DNA from: Pleurotus ostreatus/Saccharomyces cerevisiae fusant | Taxonomy: Eukaryota; Opisthokonta | Reading direction: 5' to 3' | DNA length: 64,000 bases | Assembly (NCBI GenBank): GCA_024196135.1 | Contig: JAMQCK010000031.1 | Coordinates: 62,001-126,000 of the forward strand | In this document: piece after piece, positions 31,868 through 46,032 of the stretch | Numbering within the stretch: the stretch's first letter is position 1 | Layout: each line of letters starts with the position of its first letter | Notes under the pieces: generated by a model | Seen by the model: only the letters and a program-made list of their open reading frames with translations | Told to the model about the DNA's origin: nothing | The model's database searches: none | Program-made: the position numbers and the translations under genes

Positions 31868-34800
31868 TCAGTGCAGGTACTTCTCGTTCAGAGCGTGCAC
31901 CTCCTTTGCGAGGTAGGGCCAGCTGAGCGTCCGCGCAAGCTCGAAGCGCAGCTTGTGCGGATCGTCGCCCGCCCGCTCGCGCGCCAGCTTGATTTCCCAG
32001 CCGCACAGGTTGTACAGCAGGCGCATGTTCGGCTGAATGAGCACGGACAGCCTGCGCGACCTCACGATGAGGTACGCATCGACGAGCGGGATGTTCAGGT
32101 GCTTCATCGCGTACGCAATCTGCATGGTCTAGTCAGCCTTCTAGTGACACCCCAGGAAGTCTAAGGAACCTACCACCACCGTCGCACTGCGCGATACCCC
32201 GACCCTGCAATGGACGAGTACTTGGCCGCCCTCCGCACGCGCCTTGTCAATCCAGTCGCATATGGGCTCGAGCTGGGGTTCTAGGGTGTCGATGCCATCG
32301 TCGCAGACGCCCTTGATGTCTAACACCTTGATGCGGCCTTCGCGCTCTTCGATCCATAGAGAACCCTGGTTGCCCTTCCCAGGGAAGACATGGCACGAGC
32401 TGCTCCCCTCGCTCCCCTCATACTGTCCATGCGCGGGCGGGACGAGCGCACATTCGCCGACGGAGACGACATGGGTGATCCCAAGTGCGTGTAGCATGTA
32501 CGCATTCGAGGCATGGTTCCTATCGCGTATGTCGTTAGCCTCAACCTCGCACGCACAGCCATAACGACTTACAGATTGCCCAGGTACAAGAAGGGCAACA
32601 CGCGGCTTGGGAAGCTGCCGTCAAACCGCGGGTCGTTGAACCACGCCTGATGGTCCCCACCGAACAGCGAAGGAAGCCACGGACTTGTGCTGGCACGCGG
32701 GCGACGTGCACGAGGGGGTGAGGCCACATTGGTCTGCAATGCCTTCTCGCCGCCCATCGCACTCATCGTGGCTCCGGCACTGCCTAAGGATGCCGTTGAA
32801 CTTGACACGCCGAAGGACGAAGAGCCCCCACCGCCAGCGAGCGCGGCTGCAGGCGTGTTGATCTGCGGCCCCATGCCTGTCGCGTAGCTGATACTCTTCG
32901 CGCTGGGTCGATGAGTGAGGGGTGGCTGTACGCGGTGTCGCCCGGTGGTATGCCCGCCTCCCTCAAGAAGTCGAGCCTCGACCCGACGCAGCACCCCAAG
33001 GTCGGAGCTGTAGACGAAGAACGAACGCTTCTTCTCGACCTAGAGCATTCTTATCAGCGGATGCATCGTCAACCAAGATTCGTCAAACTTACCTGCAATT
33101 CCAGATACGCCTCCGGCAGCGTCAACCCGCGGAACGTCATCAACAAAAACAACGCCGGCACCGAGCTCTCCGTATACCCATCCGCCGAGTACAACAACAC
33201 CTTCAACGGCCGCGTCCGATGCGCATAGTAGTTATACGTGAAATCCGCATGCGGCGGCGGCCTCGCCCCAGGCGTTGGGCTCGGACTCGGCGCAGGGCTG
33301 GTCATCGAGCGCATTCGCCCGCCCTGCCCGTGTTGAATGAAGCCGGCCTGCGCCGCAGAGGTGGTTGACCAGCGCCGGCTCTTGCTGCCACCGCTCTCGT
33401 CATCTGCTTGGTGTCCATCCGCCGGCTCGGCGGCCCCATCCCGCGCAGACTCGCGTCCATCGCCACGTACGGCGGCCATAGGCACAGCACCCGGCGCGGC
33501 AGGAGGCGTCAGCCAACGCTCCAAGAACCTCGTCACAGCCGTGAGCGAGCCCACGGTCGTCGTGTTGCTCGGCGGACTGCTCGGAAACGGCAGGTGAATG
33601 ATCGCATTCGCGTTCGGCGGCGGGCGCGTCGGCAGCGTCCACATCTCCTCCGGATCCTTGGGCGTGTCCGTGACGCCTTCACGTGCGATCTCCGCGCGCT
33701 TCGCCGCCACGCATCGCGTCGCCCAAGCACTCTCCAAGCGGCCAAGGTGCTCCTCCGCCGCGCGCAGGTTCCCCGCGGTCGGCCAAGGCGCGAGATCGTG
33801 ACACTCGATGGCGATATCGTACCCGTACCCATCGCTTGGCGAATTCGATGGGGCGAAGTTAAAGGGATCACCGTCCGCGAGACCAGAATGCAAGGTGTCC
33901 GTGATGCTGAGATGTTCCGTGGTATCCGTAGGCAGCACTGGGGAGGTCGCCCATTGCGAGAGCGGGAGGGGCTCGACAATGCCGAGGGGCACGTCGTTCG
34001 AGTTGCCAAGGAAGACTTGGCCAACCTTGGGATCGAAATGGGTTTGGGTAGACGAGTTCGAGAGGGATAGGGGATGGGGAGCGGAGTTGGGGCGAGGCGA
34101 GGTAGATCGAGATGCTGGACGGGAGGAGGGACCTGAAAAAAGTGTAAGTAATCATAGTAGAAGGGGTCGGCGAACGAATATATGCGCCTCGTAAGTGCAT
34201 ATATGCGCAAAAGTATTTGTGGCAATGACCCACTTTCAGCCAAAACGTAGACAGGAACTCACCGAAGTTCATATGCGGCGGGCTCACGGGCGCCTGACGA
34301 CCTGACGGTAAAGACGTCGACATGCCCTCACGGCTGACAGCTTCCTGCGAGTTGTAGCTTCGTATTATCGGACGGGGCGTCGTCGGTGGCGAAGCGACAC
34401 GTCCATTCGCAGCCTCTGGCGAGCCTATACGCAACGCGGACGATGGCCTTGACGTCGGCGGTGGTGATGGGACCGTCGACGCAGGCGAAGCAGTAGACTG
34501 CCTATCGAACGGCGACGGCGAGCCTCCGTTCGTGAGACCAGGCGATGGCAAAGGCGATGTTATCGTCGGCAACCTCGGCGCAGGCTGCTGAGGAGGCGGG
34601 GTCGGAAAGAAGCTGAGTATCTCTTTCGCCATGGTGAGTTCCCGCATCTCGTCCTTCTCGCGCTGCGCAAAGTCGATCGTGGTGTACCACTTGTTCAGGT
34701 CGTCCGTCTCCGATCGCTGGGGGTTCGGTGACGAGTTCTGGGACGATCCGTCGGACCCAGCCGTAGCCGAGTTGACAAAGGAAGGCGTGAGTATGCTGCG

Positions 34801-36259
34801 CGGCTGCGGGACCACAGTCGCCTCCACAACAGCAGGCGGTATCGCGTCCCTTGCCTCCACATCCGCGTCTGAGACTATCGTGGGCGACTTTGGTGGCTCG
34901 GGAACACCGTGCTGAGGGACCAGCGAAGGCGACATCGTTGGCGCGGCCTTGTGCAGGTCTGACGGCAATAGTCCGTCCTCCGGATAACGTACGACAAGCC
35001 ACGGAACTTCGGTATTAAGTTGCTGATCATCAGCGTCCAAGATGAAGACGTTGTATTTGAGAAGCTCGCTTTCATCGTCCTCGGCAGGGTCATCTGAGTG
35101 CGCCGTTAGTATGCGCCCGCATCCGCAGTAGTCAATCATCAGGATGTGGGGACAGCAGGTGTGGTAAGAGCGATACCGGAAAGCTTAAGCCACCGCGAAA
35201 TGAAAGGACGGGGGGATTGGAAGTCGAAGTGGCTTGCCGAGGAGTATTGTACCCCACAAGAAGTCGAACCGCACGTACCTGCGTCGTGTGAGGGCATAGC
35301 ACCGTGGCCACGCAGCCTCTGGACTCGCTTGCGCACTATGGCTTCGCGAAAACGCTCGGCTAGACGCTGCGCGTTAGCGGAAGAGCGACCATGAGGGGAG
35401 TAGACGACAATGTCGCATAGAGTCGCGTATATGGGGACTTGAATGCCGAAGTTGCGAAGGGAGATGCCATCTGGGATGCGAGGAGGAACAAATTCCCAGC
35501 CACTATCGAAGGTAGGGCGCAGGAGGTCGCGAGGGTAGAACGTGGATGTGAGGAGGATTGGCTTCCGAGACTTGCGCTTCATCTTGAGCTCAGGCGTCTG
35601 TCTGTAGCATATTCAGCAGCATACATGCGGCATCGGATGGTCACTCACCCAGCGGTAGTCTCAACTCCAGAGCTCGATGCTGCGGACACGGGGCTGTCTG
35701 GGGCGGGGCGTGTGTGGAGATTGGACGTCTGGATGACGGGGTGCATATGGGGCTGCTCGTCCAGCGGGACCTTGTCCTTCTCCTCGGGCACGACCTGGAT
35801 GATCTCGGGAGGGGACACGGGATCCATGATGTCCACGTCCATGTCGCGTTCCTCGTCCGAGTCTGAGTAGTTGCTTTCATCGCTCGAGTAGTTCTCGTCG
35901 CTGTCCTCCCCGTACTCCAGCGCTGGCGTTGGCGGGGCAGATGCTGAGCTCGCGCGACGCCTCGGCAGGTCCTCGTCGGCGACGACCCAGAGGAGGCCGC
36001 GGTATCGCGGCACCGGTGCTGGACCCTTGCGATCTGCGGACGCGAAGAACGTATTCTGCGCGTGGTTCTCGCCCTCGAGACCATGTAAGAAGGGGAAGAG
36101 AACGTGGTCTGGCGGGTGCGCGAGCGTGTGCTTGAGATGGAGGGCGGCGAAGTCGGCGAGAGGGAGGAGCGGCGTGCGCGCGCCGGGCGCGGTGGGCAGC
36201 GAGGAGATGTAGTTATCTGGATACGTGAGCCCATACGTGGGCGGGTCGTTGTTGGACAT
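31868..36259 (-). CDS. PPS1: PPS1-like dual-specificity protein phosphatase
   Basis: Cysteine-based dual-specificity phosphatase of the fungal Pps1 type, which has a long N-terminal region and a C-terminal catalytic domain. The ATG at 36259 gives MSNNDPPTYGLTYPDNYIS and an acidic Asp/Ser-rich stretch. The next exons contain PRDLLRPTFDSGWEFVPP and IDYCGCGRILTAHS, then a very long Pro/Ser-rich disordered region (about 34.0-35.0 kb) and a block near 33.1-34.0 kb (IAIECHDLAPWPTAGNL, RPLKVLLYSADGYTESS). The phosphatase domain starts at FPSRVLPFLYLGNL and has the loop VHCRVGVSRSATVV (HCx5R) near 32.2 kb. It ends at NEKYLH stop 31868. At least seven introns are present; I did not fix every junction. 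The middle block may be a second inactive DSP-like fold. Confidence 0.85.
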
Positions 36260-38914
36260 CGTGCTCGTCGTCGTCGTCGTGGTCGGCGACAGGAAGGGAT
36301 GGTCGCCGTCGTCGCTGTTGTCGAAGAAAGGTTATCAATGGCCGCACTCCCGCCGCCACGGGTCCGGATCGGCTTCGGCACGTGTCAGGCGGGTGGCGCA
36401 TCAACTTGAACTTCGGCGCGCCGCCTCGCTAAATTCTGGCTTGGTTACGACCGTCATGCACGGCTCCGCGATGCTCCATCCTCCACAGAACGTTGCTCGC
36501 TGCCGACAACGGCGACCAGGTACTTCGCGTCCTCCATTCCGCCTGCCGTACCAGGCCCAGATCTAGCCAAGATCTGGCTATCCGCTGTTGCCACGGAACC
36601 AAAAGCGACCCCAAGGCCGTTTACAAGCTCGGAACCATTTGTCAGTCCCAATCACAGACCGCCCAGCGCCACATCCGATGCCCTCATTCTCTCTGTCTGC
36701 CGACTTCCGTGGCCTGACATCCGCGCCCTTGAAGCCGCGAGCCCCTCCAGCGCCTTCCAGTCAGCACTTCGAGGCCTTTCCTCGACTGTGCACCCTTGAC
36801 TAATCCCGTTCCCCTCGCTATTATAATTAAGGGTCCGCCCTTGTTTTGCTCGTCAATGCCTCCTGACCCTGTCATGAGACTCCGCCACAGCGTACGCGAG
36901 GGCACGCGAGAATGAAGTCTGTTTGTTGATCAGTCAGCGGCGCGTCAAGAGGCGCGTCAGTCCTGTCAGCCTCTCCTGTTTCCCGGTCTGCAGCTTCTTC
37001 ACCGACGACGCTACTCTCTCTGCCCGAAGCGTTTCTAGCGCGCTCGCGAGACGAGTCTCATCTGGCGCCCACGTCACCTGCTGTCGGAGATGCACCCTAC
37101 CGTCCGGGGTTAGCGGCGCGGTCAGCTTCGTGTCCCACAGCGGTCGGGCATGGAGGTGGTGCTCGGAGGCTTTCTATCAACGCATGTCTGCCCCGCTGCT
37201 ATGGTAGCCGTCTTTGGAGCCTCCGGAATACTTCCTTCCTTGAGGCGACTGGTCATGGGTCACGTCTCGATCTAGAGTATGACTGCGTTTATGGCCTGCC
37301 GGCCCAACTGGCCGGCGCTCTAGTCCTCTACGTGCAGATCTACTGTAATTCCGCGCCCAGAAGGAAACTTGTAGCGGCACCATACAAGCTCTCTCCTCGC
37401 TCTAAGGCTATCCACATAGTGTCCTATCTTCCCAAGTAGTGCCATCTCCGTGGAGCGTTTCATGTCCTTGGGACTCCCATGGAGCTCTCAAGAATTACTG
37501 TCGGGTTACTCCGTGTTTGCTTCGCGCGGTTGGAGCTGGGCAGTTGTTGCTACACCTTGATCCTCGCTTGCTGTCGCCACCCTCTCGGTCCTCTCGTGTC
37601 GCTCGCTACAGAAAGGTAATTACTGGTCACGACAGCCAGACTTCAAACGCGCCTCCTCGCCATGACATGAGGCATGGCAAAGACCATCATAGGCGGATCG
37701 ACTTCGTCATATAGCACGAAATATCTGACCACCTCGCTCGACCTGCCTGTGTTCACCGTGTGGCTGACCTCTTGCTATCTCCTCCTATCTTCACCCTTCC
37801 TTTGTCGCCCTACTGCGCACCTATTTATGTTGACCTCGCGCTCAACACCATGACAAAATTGATTGCTACCCTTAACACGCGTCGACCCTCTATTCCCTCG
37901 TCCGCGCCCTCTGCCATTGACAACCTTGGTCGCCCATGCTCCTGAGCCACACTTTTGTCTACTTCTCTCTCTAAGATCGGCATAAGTGCACGATTTTCTC
38001 CCTCCTTGAACCACTGCGTTGCATTTGCAGTACTTTTCTCATGTCTTCGACTTTTGTGGCAACACTGCCATGGGTAAATGCTAGAGAATGCTGTACAAAA
38101 AACAGCGATATCGAAGTTGTTCATCCCACCTCTTCGAAGTGCTTGTGTCAAAATATTGATAAGTCTTCGCGATGGGAGCGATTGAAAAGAGAGTTGTAGG
38201 TCCACGCAGGTATACGCCCAACTGACCGGCAAAAGCCGAATTTCCGCATGCGGTTTCAAGGCTTGCCTATTTAGGAAGGTATTGTGATCGTGAATTTCCC
38301 ATGCTCATCTGCACAGCCGCTATGAAGCTTATCTGTCATTTCCTCTCGATTTTGTTACCCTTTGAGCTGAAATGCGATAAAATGTACAACGTCATGGCAT
38401 ATCGCGGCTGAATTACACTAAGAGCTTGGGTTCATCCAACCTGCAAGCCTCAAATATGCATTTTCGCATACAAACAAAGCGCGAACACTCGACCAGATTC
38501 ACCAGAAGCATTCCTCGGACCGCAAATAAGAGAATGATAGCGATATGATTACTGCCCTATCTCGCCGGATAGTGACTGCAAGGGCTAACGTACATGTAAG
38601 TGCCCCCTCCAACCCGCATGGATTCCATTGACCTTTCGAAGCCTCGAGAATCCATGCAAGCTGCCCCTGTGCCCTGGTATAGTACTCTGAGTGCGGTGGT
38701 ATGTCGTATAGGCTGCTGCTAAGTTCCCTTGGCAACGGTAAGTATCTAGAGACAAGCTCGAGCCGTGGAAGCGATCAGTAATATTTCGTGAGTATAAAGC
38801 CTCCCGAGCGCCGCGGGATAAATCGAGATGGGGCGAGGGCGAGTCAAGAACGTGGTGGGCGGGCTCTGCGCATGGTCTGATGGGGTCGTCGTGTAGGTAA
38901 GGACGTCAACGCTG
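36260..38914. other. Long intergenic region, nothing recognised
   Basis: 2.65 kb upstream of PPS1 and downstream of the PC-esterase gene. Open frames are short and show no domain pattern. Neither a transposon nor an RNA gene was seen. It may carry non-coding transcripts. Confidence 0.45.
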
Positions 38915-40688
38915 TCATGACTCGCTGCCGTGCTCTATCATGTTGAGCTGATGGTACAGCAACCTCGACCATTCATCCAGTACCGCCGGCATACACCCTA
39001 GAGAAATCTATCAGCGGATGTCCGAACTTCGGATGTGGAGGCGCTCACAATGCAAGCAATCCAACCCAGGGCTATCGTGTGCGTCTGGCCGCTGCAGCGA
39101 TAGCTCGTAGATATCCAGATAATACCACTTCGCGCTTGAGTCGCGCGAGGGTATCGCCGCTCGCGTCTCCATGGCGCCCTCTTCAGCCTGTGTGGCCTCC
39201 TCGTCTCGCCTGGGGAGCTGCGTCGTCCTTCCCTCCATAAGCTTCTTGATCTCCTCGCGCCAGAACTCGTTGTGCACGGCGAACTGATCCCAATCCCAAC
39301 GCCGGCGGGTAGACTTCATGGCCTCATCGTCCGTGACAGCCATCATGCGCTCAGGAATGTTCTTCTCCTTCTCGCGCGCATCAGCGCCGTCAGCATAGGG
39401 GGCCAAGCGCTGCTCGCAGGAAGGATGTCCGGGTGCAGTGCTGCGGAAGAAAATAGTAAGGCGGTTCAGGGGTCCCAGGCGGTCGATATGGAGTTGCATC
39501 TGCGTGAAGATGAGCGGGGTGGAGGGAAGGAGGTTGTCGAGACGTACCATAGCCCGGTATAGCTCGTGCAACTTCTGCATCTCGACTTCCTCGTCCGTCC
39601 ATTTCCTGAGCATGTAAAGGACGCCGCGGGACCACTGCTCTATGCGTCAGAAACGCCGTCAGGCCGTCGGATACGGTACGTACATGCGCGCCAGTGTTCA
39701 TCACAAGGACGGAATCCTCCGTTACGCTAGCCTCCTCTCCCTCGACCGGCGTGACCAGCTCCTTCACGTACTCGTGCCAGGCGTCAACCTGCGGGTGCGG
39801 GTGGTCCCAAGCAAAGTCAGGCGGCGTGTCCGTGAGCCTCCGAATGTCCGCATGCGAGATAGAGAGGTGATTCTCGATCATGGTAAGGAACGGGCGCTGC
39901 AGGCGCGACTCCGGCACACCCGCCTGCCTGAGCAGGTACTGCCGCACCGGCGTGTTCGGGTGGATGGTGAACTGCACAAAGTTCGGCACGTCGTGGTGCG
40001 GGAGGTGGGGCGCGTCGATCTCGGGGATGATGCCAGCCTGGCGCAGCTTCCAGGTCAGGGTAACGTGCCACTGGCGCGAGATCGAGTCTGGGAACAAAAT
40101 AAGTTGGACGAGCGGCGAACGAGGCGCGCGCGACGCACCTCCCATGAGAATCATCCCGCCCGGGCTCTTGAGCATGCGAATTGTGAACTCGAGCGCGTCA
40201 AAGTCCATGAGCAGCTTCCCCCCGGCCGGGACCCACTCCCAGTTCAAAATGTCGACAAGGCGCCTGGTCTCCAGCTCGTTCCGCTCCGCCTCGGGCAGCC
40301 GCTCGGCGGACGGGACCTGGCAGCGCTGCCAGACGTGGTCGTACTTGTTCGCGTATGCTTTTTGCAGCTCCGTGGGGGAGCTGAACGCCGGTGATCGGGC
40401 GCGCCAGCGCCCCGTGCCGCACTCTGTGTCCCTGCAGAACGGCGGCGCCTCGTTCTTTGGGGGTGGTGGAGGCGGGGGAGGGGCTTGCACGCGGAGACGT
40501 TCCCTCTCCGTTGTCGTAGGCAGTATCTCGTTCTCGAACTCCTGCTCGAGGGGGACTTCATTGATTGGGATGTACTGAAGCGGCGTGTCGACGTCCTCGT
40601 GTGGTGAACGACGTAGTATGTAGAGAGTGCAGATTGCAGCGAGGGCAAAGACAGGAAGGAACGTGCTTCGACGTCGGAAGGTGACCAT
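38915..40688 (-). CDS. PC-esterase (GDS/DxxH) type II membrane protein
   Basis: Fungal PC-esterase family protein, related to TBL/CAS1-type polysaccharide O-acetyl-modifying enzymes of the secretory pathway. The ATG at 40688 starts a short basic tail and a signal anchor (FLPVFALAAICTLYIL), then a Pro-rich stem. The lumenal domain has CRDTECGTGRW, NWEWVPAGGKLLMDFDA, the catalytic GDSISRQWHVTL (Gly-Asp-Ser, split by an intron), NTGAHWSRGVLYML and the C-terminal DCLHWCMPAVLDEW holding the DxxH residues. Exons include 39xxx-40688 parts and a last small exon that ends at TGA 38915; the open frame to 39011 is misleading because a donor (T|GTGAGC) removes that end. Both catalytic motifs are intact. 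The acceptor sugar is not known. Confidence 0.87.
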
Positions 40689-41097
40689 GGTTGGGGGAGG
40701 CAAGTGCGAAACTTCGTGCTCTGGCTTGAAGAATGCGGGGGTGCGCGCTAGACGTCGAGGCCTCGACTTCTAGGAACCTGTAGGTTCTGACGTGCGGACA
40801 AGGCGCGCGTCCGCGTCTATAGGAGGTAGGGGCAGCGGGAGGAGATGGTTGTCAGAGTTCAAGAACAATGCACTTCGTTGTAAATTAACTCGGGGAAAAC
40901 ACGGCAACTACCGAGCGCCGGGCGCAGGCAGCAGAGCTCGCTGTTCTTCGAGAGTGACGGGCACCACGGCCGCTTGAAAGGCAGAAGCAGACAATCCAGA
41001 TGCATTCAGTCCGCAAAGTGCATAGTGTACAATGTGCATGAATCAGGTACATAAAATCGCAGAGAAGATATGGAGAGAACAAGCTCGCCTTGTCCCA
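40689..41097. other. Spacer between PC-esterase and FIG4
   Basis: 409 bp holding the PC-esterase promoter and FIG4 3' flank. No further signal was found. Confidence 0.5.
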
Positions 41098-44000
41098 TCA
41101 GACTCCTGCGCTCGTCAGAAACCTTTCGTAGTCATACTTTACAGGAAAGAATTCCTTCCTACACGCGTTGTGCAGGTATGCTGCAGAGCCGCGCTCAACA
41201 TAGGTCACAAACTCGCGAGGTACCTCTTCCGTCGAGTCAGGCCCGTCCCAGTGGGCTGCGCGAACGGCGGCGACGTAGATATCGACGTCGCGGCGATCGC
41301 CTCGTCCAGTTGGGTTTTCCATCAACTCTTGGCACTGGTCGATGTATCTATACGGTGGTCAGCCTCTGCCCCAGCTCGCGGAAAGAACATGTCGACGCAC
41401 CCCTGATACTGCTCAACCTCCCGCATCGGTACACTTGGCTGCAAATGATGCCTCGCCAGCGTCGCCGTCGTCCTGTCTGCCGGATAATCCCCCGCATCCC
41501 CCGTCTCCGTCGTCGTCACCGACTTCGGGCGCTTCGTCTTCCCCTGCGCCGCCGCCGCATGGCTCTGGCTCGCCAGCCTTTGACTCGACCTCTTTCTGCC
41601 CGCATGCGGGCCGTGCGCTTCGAACGGTGAGTGGTTCATGTCCTTCGCTGTCTTGCCGGGGAGCTTGAGCGTGCTGTTCATCGAGTACGCGAAGTGCTTG
41701 CCGAGGGAGGTGAAGAGGAGCGGGCGGTAGTACTCGATCCAGAAGTCGCCGCGCTCGTTGACGAAGTTGTGGAGGGCTTGCTCGCAGCGGGTGAGGTCGT
41801 AGGCGGGTTCGAGGTACTCTTTGTGGTACCAGGAGCGGTAGCCGCCGCGTACGGGCGCTTTGGTGATCACGCGCTCGCTCTGCACGCCGAGAAAGAGGTT
41901 GATGGCCGTCTGCTTGTCCGCATCTGCAAGCTATCAGCTACGTAGCTGCAAAGCTGATTGGCGATACTCACCGAGCAAGGAATTGGTGTAGAAGCGCCGG
42001 ATGTTCTCGATGATATCCCGAGAGTGCGAATTCCAGTGAGGCATCCGACGGTAAGTCTCGACGCGGTTGACCAGCGCACTGCCAGTATACTGCAATGCGA
42101 TAGCTAGCCCGAGTTAGCCCAATGAAGACTCCATAAGAAGCGCGTTACTTACTGTCACCGTGATCATGATACATCTCCGTCAGCATATTGACCGCGTCGG
42201 AGTCGAATGACAAGTTCGGATTGTCCACGACGCCCAGCGCATACAGTTGATGCCCCAACGCGCGCTTGCCGAACACGAATTGCGCCGCGTTCGTTCGGTC
42301 GAGGCAGTCGACGCAGTTTGTCCGACAGATACCATTCTGGAGGGCGATAGATGACCGCCAGGGTTGCAGGTCTAAGCTGCCATGCACTTCAGTACGGGTG
42401 GATGGATGTAAGAGGTGGATCATCACATACTCAATCTGCCCCTTCAACAGATGCGCATACGGCTCGCTCCCCGAATGAAAGAACCCCGTCATTTGTATCG
42501 ACTCCTCCGCGATATCCTCCAGATAGCTGATCACGTCCTGCGTCTTCCTGCGCCCGTCAGTCCTTCCGCTTTCACTCCTTCAAATTATCAACACACGCAC
42601 TCCTTATACGCCCTCGACATATCCCACGCGCGGTATATCATCTTCTTATCCCTCGGCAGAAACTGGTTGAGATACTTGACGCACTCCGTGTACTCGTCAA
42701 GGAGCTTGGACTCGCGTGGTACGGGCTCGCGCCGCTTGATGAGGTTCAGGATCATGACTGGGGCACCATAACGGCGGAAGAGGTCGTCGAAGTGGCGGGC
42801 GGCGGCGCTGTAGAAGGGGTCGACGACGTTGACTGGGGAAGCATTAGTCGAGTAGTGGGGATGACCAAAGTTTGCTCACTCTCGATGGGAGGCTTCGCCG
42901 TCATGCTACTTAGTTCCTGCGTCCAGTAGATGGGTATACTACCGCGATACTGCACGTAGCTCGTGTAGTGCGGATTTGGTTGGCGACAGCGCTGGTGCTC
43001 GCAAGTCGAATGCTTCGGAGGTGGGTAGTAGAAGGCGGTCGTCAGAGCCTCCGATACTATCTGCTCAGTCTCGACCTCGTTCGCGACGTTCCCTTCATCG
43101 GTCACACCGCGCTTAAGGTAGCGTGCGCCGGCAAAGTGTCTTGAGCGACGGGCGATGAGGGTGACGAAGACGACGCGTCCGAGGACCGTGAGCTCTGCGA
43201 GGTGATGAGCACGGTTCGGGCTGGGGGAGAGAACGGACGTACGCACTCGCTTGATCCACATGCCCGTGTACAAAGGGAAGTAGCCAATGTGCCTTTGCAG
43301 GATCAGCGGCGCCATTCTGGAAGGGCGCGCTAAGCATATGGAAGTTCCAAGCGAAGCGGTCGTGGAACGGCCAGGGACTCGTATTGGGGCGTGTCGAGGT
43401 CGTGAGGTTGTGCTGCAGCGTAGACGTGAGGTCGTACGTGTAGCTGTCCGCGCCTGTCAGCATCCATCCTCCATACCCAGTCAAGCACAAGACGTACCTG
43501 AAGTAGAAGTTCTTCGTCAGGTCCACCTGCTTGAAGATGTTGATCAGGCGCTGCTCCTCCGCGGGCTTCTCGATCTTGTGGTTGAACGCGACCGGGATCA
43601 TGTCCGTGTTCTCGCAGTGGTAGATGTAGTGCCCTCCGAGGAGCGCGACGACCGAGCGCTTTGACACGAGCACCATGTACCAGCCCGCGGTGAAGCGGAT
43701 GAAGCCTGCGATGCCAAAGAAGACGCGCCCGCGCCCTAGACCGCCAGAGCTCCGGTTCCCGTCGTCGAGCATCTTGAGCATGGCGGTCATCTGCTTGCCA
43801 CTGTACTCAGCCTCGTCCTCGACCACGCTCAGCTCGTCCTGCGTCGTGCGGTCAATTTTGATGATGCGGTGTCGGGAGTCTGCAGCATTGGAGGCGACGA
43901 TGTAGAAGCGCAGCCGGTTTTCGTAAAGGATGAACTTGTTGTACGCGGTCGACTTTGTAGACGGTGGCGCGAGGGGAGGCGCTGCAACATTGGGGCGTGC

Positions 44001-44114
44001 AGGACGGCGTGAAGGGGAGGAGTTCTCGGTGGATGTTGAAGGCTTGGACGAGGTTGTGGTCTCCGTTGTCATCGACGACGTGAGGGGCGACTCGAAATCT
44101 GGCGGCGTCGACAT
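41098..44114 (-). CDS. FIG4: Polyphosphoinositide phosphatase Fig4 (Sac domain)
   Basis: Sac-family phosphatase that, with Vac14 and Fab1, controls PI(3,5)P2 on vacuolar membranes. The first in-frame ATG is at 44114 ([14 protein letters not shown]); the frame is open further upstream but has no ATG. The N-terminal Sac region has [17 protein letters not shown] and [14 protein letters not shown], then [20 protein letters not shown] and the Fig4-like block [12 protein letters not shown]. The catalytic motif is [16 protein letters not shown] (CX5RT) near 42.3 kb. Downstream text includes [11 protein letters not shown] and [13 protein letters not shown]. The C-terminus ends with [18 protein letters not shown], stop at 41098. 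About eight introns are present, each short. Length and motifs agree with an intact enzyme. Confidence 0.92.
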
Positions 44115-46032
44115 CGTCGATGACGAGGCGCTTGGACCGGTCGACGTTGAGGACAGATTCCGAATTTGGTGTTCATTGTACTTCGGCAAATGTCACACGC
44201 CACTTTCCTTCCTCTTCCCCTCATGCCATTGTTGCAATTGACCCTCGCCGCGTATGGCTCTTCCTCGAAGATATCGCACTGACTGTGCGTCTCGTGTAAA
44301 CCTTCACAATCCTGACGGTGATGGACTGCTGGCACCCTGTTATCCTTTCTTCGCCGACGCACAGCGCAACGATCTCATGAAGACTGTACCTTTCTATGAC
44401 TGCAGCGGATACGACATAGCTGTAAATGAACATGACCTAGTTTCGAAGTGGCTCTCTGCGACACTTCACGTACGCTCGACCCGACCTCGAGGCGCCCAGC
44501 TCCAGCAACCGGAAGATGCAAATGAGTCACCTACGGACTTCCCCGCTTACCGGCGGCGCTCTATCGACACCATCTATAGCGGATACCATCTTTAGTTGGA
44601 ATAATTTCCTTGCATATCCTACCCTAACCACTCTAGCGCTCCATGGCTCCGGCACGCGACACCTCCAAGCTTCACGCTTAACGACTCAATTTTGTACCGC
44701 TCCGACGCTACTGGACATCTGCCTCCTGCAATTGACCACCCACTCTCCGCATTCTTCCAGTCAGTTGACCTCACCTCCCATCACTAGTCCGTCGTGAACC
44801 CGAGCGCGCTGTACCCGCCTTCGCGAGACTTCCGCCAAGCTACTGTCTCGCTCCACCTCTCAGAGCTATCACAGCGCCAATGTTTCCTTCTCCGCCTTTA
44901 TACCGACAAGGCCACAGCTCGAACCGCCATTTCTCGTAGATAGCCACGGCCGCACCGCGACGATGGTACGACGAGCATCACCCGCCGCGCGATGGACTCA
45001 TTGGCCAAGGCCGCGCACGAAGATGCCAAGGCCGAGGATGAAGAGGCGCAGCGGCCGTTTAGCGGCGACAACAATGGAATCCCAAACTGCTGTATACGGC
45101 GAAGGCAGCCTTCAACCGCCGAACGACAGCACAGAACGACTGCGCACATCGAACGAAGCCCGCCGCCGGGGTAGAAGGCCCAGTAGCCATGGGTTCGAAG
45201 CTGTAGTAACACTTGTTCTTGGTCGCGTGAGGCGTCTACTTACGCGACCACACGGTACTGTCCAACGCTAGCATTGTCCAGCGACAGCTACCACTCCGCG
45301 GCGTATAGCTAAGGACTCTGGCACCGGCGAAAGACTCCACAAGCGCGCGAAGCTCTTCCGGGATTCTATCTACACGGTCGAGCAGTTTCCCAATTCATCG
45401 CTGTGCCACATTTGTGGCGCAGACGCTCTCACCGGCGGACTTCACCGCTCTCACCGCCAAGCTACATCGCCCTGGCCGCCCTGCATGCTAATCTGGCGTG
45501 GTGTCTTCCACTTCAGTGTGGTTACTCTCAATTGTGTACGGTATCTTCCAATCTCGTTCGTGGGCTTCCATTTCTCTGGCCAACCCACGCACACAGGCAA
45601 CGCTTGCGAGCGTAAAACCTAAACGGCCGGCATCGCCCTTCGCGAATCGACCTTACCGCGAAGCTCAACAATAGGCGCCGTCACGTGTTGATTATAATGA
45701 CAATGTTCGACTTGTGGTTCGCCTGGTTCCCTCACCGCGAAGACAATCAGTCTGCGATTTTCGACTCCGTTCTCTTCGTGACGCAGGGGAATACTCTCAT
45801 TGGCTCGTCTGCCGTCCGCCGATGCAGGGACCGCAGTCAACGGACACAGTAAGCACCCAATCATCGCTATCCATGATTTGATTCCATGGTCCCTTTCCTG
45901 CACGGGGATACCTGCGTACCGAACCGTGCAAAATGACGCATACCCAGCTACGTACCTCGACGTCGTCAGTGGCGGTTAGACAGGGGTGGCGCGCATTCAT
46001 GGTGGGGCGGCACCGAAATTATAATGGGGATA
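44115..46032. other. Intergenic, nothing recognised
   Basis: About 1.9 kb upstream of FIG4. Several short open frames occur on both strands but none has a domain, consistent splice sites or a signal peptide. Confidence 0.45.
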